From Candidatus Laterigemmans baculatus (lineage in GTDB: Bacteria > Planctomycetota > Planctomycetia > Pirellulales > Pirellulaceae): a stretch of DNA of 43,689 nt. Within the stretch, counting starts at the first letter, position 1. Each line of letters begins with the position of its first letter. The position numbers were made by a program, and so were the translations under genes. The DNA is taken from the NCBI RefSeq assembly GCF_010367455.1, contig NZ_WRPR01000050.1:1-43689 (forward strand). The letters run 5' to 3'. A model generated the notes under the pieces. The model did not search any database and had not been told where the DNA came from. It worked only from the letters and a program-made list of their open reading frames with translations. Positions 38,932 through 43,689 of the stretch are shown here, one piece after another.

Positions 38932-39080
38932 GATTGTGATTCCGAAAGTCGAGGGTTCGAGTCCCTTCATCCACCCTTCTTCTCAACCTCTCCCCGGTCG
39001 CAGCATTGCTTCAGCGACCTTCTCGGAGGTACGCCTCGACGCGGTCGAGTAGCTTCAGCACCCATTGCTCGCTGCACTCC
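38932..39080. repeat. Right copy of 149-bp duplication with tRNA-His 3' half (attR-like)
   Basis: Matches 29429-29577 without gaps. It carries the anticodon loop, T arm and acceptor 3' strand of tRNA-His (catccac in place of cacccac) but no 5' half, so it is not a functional tRNA. With the left copy it brackets 9.5 kb holding the repeat array A, the Rhs module and the IS3 remnant. Confidence 0.85.
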
Positions 39081-39100
39081 GGCGACAATTCAGTTGCCAT
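39011..39100 (-). pseudogene. Remnant of a gene at the tRNA-His flank (right copy)
   Basis: Minus-strand frame of 29 codons (MATELSPECSEQWVLKLLDRV...) ending in VEAYLREGR, with the same end as 29508-29645. The reading frame is open further upstream (VHLSRIPL before the Met). The function is unknown. Confidence 0.4.
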
Positions 39101-39344
39101 CAGCGGAATCCTTGAGAGATGCACCCTGGTGGCCATCTGGCGCGTCGCCCACCGCGGTACGTCCTTCGACACTGAGAACTTCGCCGTACCCTCCGCTCGG
39201 CCGGCCGAGACTCGCTCACTGGCCCCTCTACCTAACCACGCACCTCACGAGCGGGTGTATCATGGATGTTCACTAAGCTCGGCCCTAGTGCAGTCAGCAG
39301 GCAGCCAGAGAACCGGTTCCGAAAGACGTTGAGGAGTGTTATCC

Positions 39345-39587
39345 ATGGAGATCCACTTGCCGCCGGATCAAAGGGCGATCGTCGAGCATCTAGTCGCGTC
39401 AGGACGCTTCCGGTCGGCTGACGAAGCTTTGGCCGAGGGCGTGCGGCTACTGGCGTCGGCGGAGAAACTGCGTGAGGAGGTTGAAGTCGGGATTCAGCAG
39501 GCGGACCGGGGAGAACTTGTCGATCATGATACCGTTTTCGCACGATTGAGAACGCTGGCGGACGCGGGCATGCCGCGCAACCCTTGA
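39345..39587 (+). CDS. ParD-like antitoxin
   Basis: 80-residue antitoxin of the ParD/CopG-type ribbon-helix-helix group. The N-terminus MEIHLPPDQRAIVEHLVASGRFRSADEALAEGVRLL matches the DNA-binding fold; the C-terminal part (EVGIQQADRGELVD) would wrap the toxin. ATG 39345 has GAGGAG 8 nt upstream. The stop shares a base with the toxin start (TGATG). It probably represses its own operon together with the toxin. Confidence 0.9.
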   Translation: MEIHLPPDQRAIVEHLVASGRFRSADEALAEGVRLLASAEKLREEVEVGIQQADRGELVDHDTVFARLRTLADAGMPRNP

Positions 39588-39871
39588 TGCCCAAGCCGTT
39601 CTATACCTCGGCAGCAATCCGCGACCTGGAAGAGATCCTCGCATTCATCGCGCAGGACAAACCGAATGCCGCCACCGAATGGGTGGAGAAAATTGAAGCT
39701 AAGTGTCTGCTGATTGCGTCGTCCCCAGAAATCGGCGAAGCAATGCCGAGACTTGGTGCGGGCGTTCGAGCGAACAGCATCGGTCGCTACATAATCTTCC
39801 ACCGCTTCGTAAGCAACCGCCTGGAAATCCTCCGAGTGCTGCCGGGCGAACGGAACATCACCAGTCTCTAG
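39587..39871 (+). CDS. ParE-like toxin (RelE/ParE superfamily)
   Basis: 94-residue toxin; family members inhibit DNA gyrase (ParE) or cut mRNA (RelE). YTSAAIRDLEEILAFIAQDKPNAATEWVEKIEAKC, ASSPEIGEAMPRLGAGVRANSIGRYIIFHRF and LEILRVLPGERNI follow the ParE pattern throughout, with no truncation. It is translationally coupled to the antitoxin (1-bp overlap). The pair lies ~265 bp outside the right tRNA-His duplication. Confidence 0.9.
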   Translation: MPKPFYTSAAIRDLEEILAFIAQDKPNAATEWVEKIEAKCLLIASSPEIGEAMPRLGAGVRANSIGRYIIFHRFVSNRLEILRVLPGERNITSL

Positions 39872-39881
39872 GGCAGAGGCC

Positions 39882-39937
39882 GACGCATCTCTTTTCCACG
39901 AGAAGACGCAGTTCGACCCTGGAATCGAAGTACGTCC
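39882..39937. repeat. Short hairpin repeat, gacgcacctc family (copy 2)
   Basis: Ends gacgcatctc and gaagtacgtc are imperfectly complementary. The body (ttttccacgagaagac) and the following C-run match the copies at ~30403-30460 and 42449-42497. It lies 10 bp after the ParE stop. Confidence 0.75.
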
Positions 39938-40031
39938 CCTCCCCCCCGGCCCTGGCTTCTTCAGCTTAGGGCCCTTTGTGCGAGTACCCTTCGCTCGCCG
40001 TACGATTCTCCTATGACCGGGCGGCCATTCG

Positions 40032-40508
40032 ATGCTACATGAAACTGCACAATGTACCCGCGCATGGAATTCGATAGCCCTTCTTTGGCTCGTCGCATTT
40101 TGTGGCTGCGAGAGTCTCGCCGGAAATTACTCCGTGCGGATTGTCGTTCCGACGGGGTTTAGCGGCACGATTCGGCTTGTTTTCGACGAATCAGGCAAAC
40201 CCCGTGTCTGTGATAAAAACACGCTCGTTTTTCGGGTTCCAAAGTCTGGCATGCTGGTAACGCGGGGAGAGAATCCCTTCCTAGAATGGCGTTCTGACTT
40301 ACAGGTAGTTACCACTACCGGCGACTCGATTTCCTGGGAGCCCGTGATTGGGGAAGATGACGAAGTGCGATTCAGAACTGTGGGTGGCACGAACGATGGA
40401 ACAGAATTCTGGGCAGTGGTTGGAACGCTCGAGGACCTGAAGGAGGCAAGACGCGAACTTCTCCGTGTAATGGCGGAGGAAGGCAGCGGGAGGGACCGCC
40501 GTCAGTGA
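40032..40508 (+). CDS. Small exported protein, DUF6843-like
   Basis: 158 residues. The N-terminus has a hydrophobic stretch ending in cysteines (IALLWLVAFCGCES); a lipoprotein signal is possible but the lipobox is poor. YSVRIVVPTGFSGTIRLVFDESGKP and TLVFRVPKSGMLVTRGENP resemble the DUF6843 family (by eye). The last 30 residues are charged. No partner is evident and the base composition is lower in GC than the backbone. Confidence 0.65.
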   Translation: MLHETAQCTRAWNSIALLWLVAFCGCESLAGNYSVRIVVPTGFSGTIRLVFDESGKPRVCDKNTLVFRVPKSGMLVTRGENPFLEWRSDLQVVTTTGDSISWEPVIGEDDEVRFRTVGGTNDGTEFWAVVGTLEDLKEARRELLRVMAEEGSGRDRRQ

Positions 40509-40653
40509 CATAGGCAGCTTACTGATCGGCTCAATCTCCGACGAGCTCGTCGAGCGGACTCCGGTCCCCGAACTACGGATATCCGGACACACGTGTTCGC
40601 TTCAATCCAATATCAGCAATGCGATCAGACTCCATGAACAAAGGGCGGCGGTA

Positions 40654-41535
40654 ATGCCTACGACTCCACGTGGCAAGATCCACCACGACCAAAGTGGTCA
40701 ACTCGTAAACAACATCTTTTTTCGGATCTGGACGGGACCCTTTTTTGAAGACGATTACGAACTGCCCGGGGTCATTGTGAGAGGCGTGCCGTCCGGACAC
40801 CCAACCGAGGTCAGTCCCTACGAAGATCGCTCAACCGACCTGTCTTCGCGACGATGCCCGCATCATCCAGATTTCGTGGACATTCGTCGCTACGAGTACA
40901 TTCACTGTTTGATATGCAACTTCGGAAGGGACGACGGCGACGCTTTCGGACACCACGACTTCGAATTCATTCACGCTGGTCGCCGGCTTCAAGAAGCACT
41001 CCTGGGGGCCGGACTCAACGGAACTCGATTCGCCGAGACGCATGTAGAGCTAGACGGCCCGGGACCGTCGCATTTAAAGGAAATACGCACCCTCTGCTTC
41101 GATGGTCGCGATATGCGTCGCCCTTTCGCTGTCGACCCACCCGAAGCGAATCGCTGCTTTCATTGTGGATTTTCTCCAATCGTCTGCCCCACTTGCCCGT
41201 CGTTCGAGTCTTTCTGCCCGAGTTGTAGCAAGGCGGCCTGGGGCGGCAACCTGCTCAGCAAAGATCCGAGAACAGTGGATACTACACTTCAATCCGGATT
41301 TGATGACAATGGACTCGGATCCGTGCTGGACTTCGACTACTGGGACGGAAACGATTTTGTAGGCCAACCATTGGGTAGCTGCATCGTCACGGGACGCGTC
41401 GTGGATTTACTGCTCGACCTCAACGTGACCAACATTGCCCTCCAGCCGCGCCGCTGCCACGTTGGCGGCCGCCAATCTGCCGAATATGCGCACCTGCGAA
41501 GTGTTTTGTACCAGGAGAACCTACAACATCCTTAG
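40654..41535 (+). CDS. Unrecognised zinc-ribbon protein, possible immunity-type protein
   Basis: 293 residues, no signal peptide. Cysteine pairs CLIC, CFHC, CPTC and CPSC with nearby His suggest two zinc-ribbon sites (RCPHHPDF...HCLICNF and RCFHCGF...CPTC...FCPSC). The part FIHAGRRLQEALLGAGLNGTRFAETHVEL and the end CIVTGRVVDLLLDLNVTNIALQPRRC both have the pattern 'helix - Gly/Asn - strand' seen at the ends of several polymorphic-toxin immunity families (for example Imm11/DUF1629 and the double-CXXCG proteins of myxobacteria). This likeness is weak and by eye. It stands alone ~145 bp after the previous gene. Confidence 0.65.
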   Translation: MPTTPRGKIHHDQSGQLVNNIFFRIWTGPFFEDDYELPGVIVRGVPSGHPTEVSPYEDRSTDLSSRRCPHHPDFVDIRRYEYIHCLICNFGRDDGDAFGHHDFEFIHAGRRLQEALLGAGLNGTRFAETHVELDGPGPSHLKEIRTLCFDGRDMRRPFAVDPPEANRCFHCGFSPIVCPTCPSFESFCPSCSKAAWGGNLLSKDPRTVDTTLQSGFDDNGLGSVLDFDYWDGNDFVGQPLGSCIVTGRVVDLLLDLNVTNIALQPRRCHVGGRQSAEYAHLRSVLYQENLQHP

Positions 41536-41552
41536 AGACGATTTCCCGACCA

Positions 41553-42383
41553 TTGCTTGATGGAACGACCAGCTGCAGCAAAAGCGAGTTTACAGTGCGA
41601 CAGGCCTTGCGGAAGCGACAAATCAGCATCAGATACCTTCTTGTCGCGACGCTTCTTTGCGCCGTGGTTGCCTGGTGGGTCCAGAACGCCTTGAAGCAGG
41701 CTCGCGCTATTCACGGACTCAGAAAGGCCGGTGCCGCCATCGGCCACTCCCGGGACGTCCGTGGTAAACAGATGTTCCGGATATTGGAGTATGTCGTTCC
41801 GGACGACTTACTGTATGACATTTCGAGCATCTCCATCCGTGGGGATAGCTTTATGGCCAATGCTGACCAGTTTTCAAGAATCCTCCCTAAGATTGGCGGA
41901 TACCATAGGCTGGTCATCAAGGATATTCCTGTCGACCGGCAACTGCTGCGGCACATCGCGACCGAGCGTTCGCTAGAGCAATTGTGGATCATCGGCGCCG
42001 ACCTTACGGATGAGGATCTCGTCTCACTGGGAGGCCTCAAGTGCCTGGAGTCGCTAAACTTGTCACGCAACCCGTTGCGCAATCTGGCGCCACTCGAATT
42101 AGGCAGCTTGCCGGTTCTTCAGGAATTGCAACTCGATTCCACGCGAGTGACGGGTGGTGACCTTGACTTCATTGCAGGATCGAGCGTCGACTATTTGTCC
42201 GTAAGGAACACTCGCGTGACCTTTGAAACGTTCGGTGCGATGCGGAGGCCTAATTCGCTGAAGACACTTTTTGTTGACGACGACTTTGCGACACCAGCGA
42301 CCATTCGTAGCATCGAGTCCGCAAGCGATATTAACGTGATTTTGCCGTCTGGACCGTTCGAGATTGTTCCCTTCACCCCTTGA
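41553..42383 (+). CDS. Membrane-anchored leucine-rich-repeat protein
   Basis: About 276 residues with one N-terminal membrane helix (IRYLLVATLLCAVVAWWVQNALKQ) and then HGLRKAGAAIGHS, the planctomycete anchored-LRR layout. Leucine-rich repeats are clear from ~130 on: LEQLWIIGADLTDEDLVSLGGL, LESLNLSRNPLRNLAPLELGSL, LQELQLDSTRVTGGDLDFIAGS and VDYLSVRNTRVTFE. There is no ATG; TTG 41553 is the longest choice and GTG 41595 is an alternative that better fits the short basic N-terminus of this protein type. It follows the zinc-ribbon gene by 17 bp, so they may be co-transcribed. The function is unknown (protein binding likely). Confidence 0.75.
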   Translation: MLDGTTSCSKSEFTVRQALRKRQISIRYLLVATLLCAVVAWWVQNALKQARAIHGLRKAGAAIGHSRDVRGKQMFRILEYVVPDDLLYDISSISIRGDSFMANADQFSRILPKIGGYHRLVIKDIPVDRQLLRHIATERSLEQLWIIGADLTDEDLVSLGGLKCLESLNLSRNPLRNLAPLELGSLPVLQELQLDSTRVTGGDLDFIAGSSVDYLSVRNTRVTFETFGAMRRPNSLKTLFVDDDFATPATIRSIESASDINVILPSGPFEIVPFTP

Positions 42384-42448
42384 GCACGTGTCCCACCAAG
42401 GGGATGAGCGTGTTACCTGATCTGGACGTAAAAAGAACGTAAAAACGT

Positions 42449-42497
42449 GACGCACCTCTTTCTCTGGAAAAGACGGATTTTGGAATTGAGGTGCGTC
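42449..42497. repeat. Short hairpin repeat, gacgcacctc family (copy 3)
   Basis: Perfect terminal inverted repeat gacgcacctc (42449-42458) and gaggtgcgtc (42488-42497), followed by a C/T-rich run. It lies between the LRR gene and the next small gene. Confidence 0.85.
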
Positions 42498-42555
42498 CCC
42501 TCTTTCCCTGTTTTTCCCGGAAGATCACTGCCACCGAAGCGAGAGGAATGAGGGC

Positions 42556-42957
42556 ATGAGGGAAAATCCCACGCGACGCCGCTCGCTTGTCTTTCCTTCC
42601 CTACCAGCAGCGGTTTTGACGGGGCTGATCGTAATGCCCCTGTACATTCTGGGGGCAAACGCAATTCTGAAAGGATTTGCCGCGCACATGGAATTGCGGC
42701 TCACGCTTTCCCTGCTGTGGGGCATCGTTGGATTTATCGCACCGGTCCTGTACTCGACGGTGGACGTCGCCTACCTGAGGAGGAGCCATCGCCTGTCCTG
42801 GGCGGTGATGTTCCGGCCCTACACTGCTCCCGATGCGGGTAGCAGTTCCAATAATCTCCGTGGCTTCTACATTCCGACGTGGCAACGCTTGGCAGCACTA
42901 TTTGCATCCGCGGTCGTGTCGACGCTCGTCATGCGGTCGATCGGAGTCAATTTCTGA
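42556..42957 (+). CDS. Small membrane protein of unknown function
   Basis: 133 residues. ATG 42556 has GAGAGGA 8 nt upstream. Three likely membrane segments: LTGLIVMPLYILGANAIL, LTLSLLWGIVGFIAPVLYSTV and LAALFASAVVSTLVM. The middle has a short basic loop (YLRRSHRLSW). No family is recognised. It is the last gene before array B. Confidence 0.7.
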   Translation: MRENPTRRRSLVFPSLPAAVLTGLIVMPLYILGANAILKGFAAHMELRLTLSLLWGIVGFIAPVLYSTVDVAYLRRSHRLSWAVMFRPYTAPDAGSSSNNLRGFYIPTWQRLAALFASAVVSTLVMRSIGVNF

Positions 42958-42973
42958 AGCGGTCCACCGCAGG

Positions 42974-43689
42974 CGGAGCGTGGTGAGGAGCGGGAACAAC
43001 CACGAATGACACGGATTAAACGAATGGTGGCCACGGAAGGACACGAAAAAGCGCGGAGAGGGAAGGACCGCGGATAGCACGGTGAACGCGGATGACGGGG
43101 AAATCTAGAAGCCAAACATCCGTGTTATCCGAGCTATCTGCGGTTCAACTCCCCACCGTTTCTTCGTGCGCGGAGAGGGAAGGACCGCGGATAGCACGGA
43201 TAACGCAGATGAAGAGGAAATCTAATAGCAAAACATCCGTGTTATCCGAGTGATCTGCGGCTCAACTCCCCACCCTTCCTTCGTGCGCGGAGCGGAAGGA
43301 CCGCGGATAGCACGGATAACGCAGATGAAGAGGAAATCTAAAAGCAAAACATCCGTGTTATCCGAGCTATCTGCGGTTCAACTCCCCACCCTTCCTTCGT
43401 GCGCGGAGAGGGGAAGGACCGCAGATAGCACGGAGAACGCAGATGAAGAGGAAATCTAATAGCAAAACATCCGTGTTATCCGAGCTATCTGCGGTTCAAT
43501 TCCCCACCCTTCCTTCAAGCGCGGAGAGAGGAGGGACCGCGGATAGCAGGGAGAACGCGGATGAAGGGGAAATCTAGAAGCCAAACATCCGTGTTATCCG
43601 AGCTATCTGCGGTTCAATTCCCCACCCTTCCTTCATGCGCGGAGAGGGAAGGACCGCGGATAGCACGGAGAACGCGGATGAGGGGGAAA
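42974..43689. repeat. Tandem repeat array B, ~117-bp units with leader
   Basis: Same leader as array A (42974-43064), then unit starts at 43065, 43182, 43298, 43416, 43534 and 43651 (periods 117, 116, 118, 118, 117). The array runs off the window end. Units vary mostly at a few sites (for example aagccaaaca versus tagcaaaaca). The offset to array A is 13,210 bp for both the leader and the first unit. Confidence 0.95.

Noticed and set aside
38932-38975. Second tRNA-His gene
   Set aside because: The 5' acceptor strand, D arm and 5' anticodon stem are missing; only the 3' half is present.
38749-39276. 175-codon gene across the right tRNA-His duplication
   Set aside because: It reads through the tRNA fragment and shows no protein-like pattern; an accidental open frame.
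42974-43689. CRISPR array
   Set aside because: The period is ~117 bp and the whole unit is repeated with scattered substitutions; there are no unique spacers between short repeats and no cas genes.

Overview
The window looks like a chromosomal segment of a GC-rich planctomycete, probably of the Pirellulales type. No taxonomic marker such as rRNA is present, so this rests on gene style: an ABC-2 permease fused to a CPBP protease, xylose-isomerase-like TIM barrels, a B12-dependent ribonucleotide reductase, a giant YD-repeat protein opening with the planctomycete export motif (LEKRELLAV), an LRR protein behind one membrane anchor, and very many palindromic intergenic repeats.

Positions 1-29,400 read as housekeeping backbone. 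In order they hold: endonuclease III overlapping a membrane/START-like protein; a four-gene ATPase-permease-ATPase-permease ABC-2 operon; a lactate/malate dehydrogenase-like enzyme with an unusual cofactor loop; a TlpA-like thioredoxin protein; a secreted protein of unknown role; a NatA/NatB-CPBP exporter pair; a divergent pair (TIM-barrel protein and a 951-residue secreted protein); ATP-dependent PEP carboxykinase; a MazG-like pyrophosphohydrolase; a BNR/sialidase-fold protein; NrdJ with two well-spaced NrdR-box candidates upstream; a second TIM-barrel protein; an unrecognised 395-residue two-part protein between palindromes; NadA; and tRNA-His(GTG). Between the genes lie several dispersed hairpin families.

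From tRNA-His to the end the character changes: lower GC, non-metabolic genes and long repeats. The 3' half of tRNA-His plus about 105 bp downstream is duplicated 9,503 bp further on (29429-29577 and 38932-39080). This brackets a segment that looks like a tRNA-integrated island. Its cargo is a 2,313-residue Rhs/YD-repeat protein with a unique C-terminal tail and a start/stop-overlapping small membrane protein (possible effector and immunity pair), followed by a decayed IS3-family transposase. No integrase is visible.

Beyond the right-hand duplication come a ParD/ParE toxin-antitoxin pair and four orphan genes (a DUF6843-like secreted protein, a zinc-ribbon protein, an anchored LRR protein and a small membrane protein). 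Two arrays of ~117-bp hairpin-forming tandem repeats with the same ~90-bp leader (29764-30320 and 42974-window end) lie in direct orientation at either side of this accessory region. Nested islands therefore seem likely, and the Rhs module with its repeats is the least ordinary part of the window.
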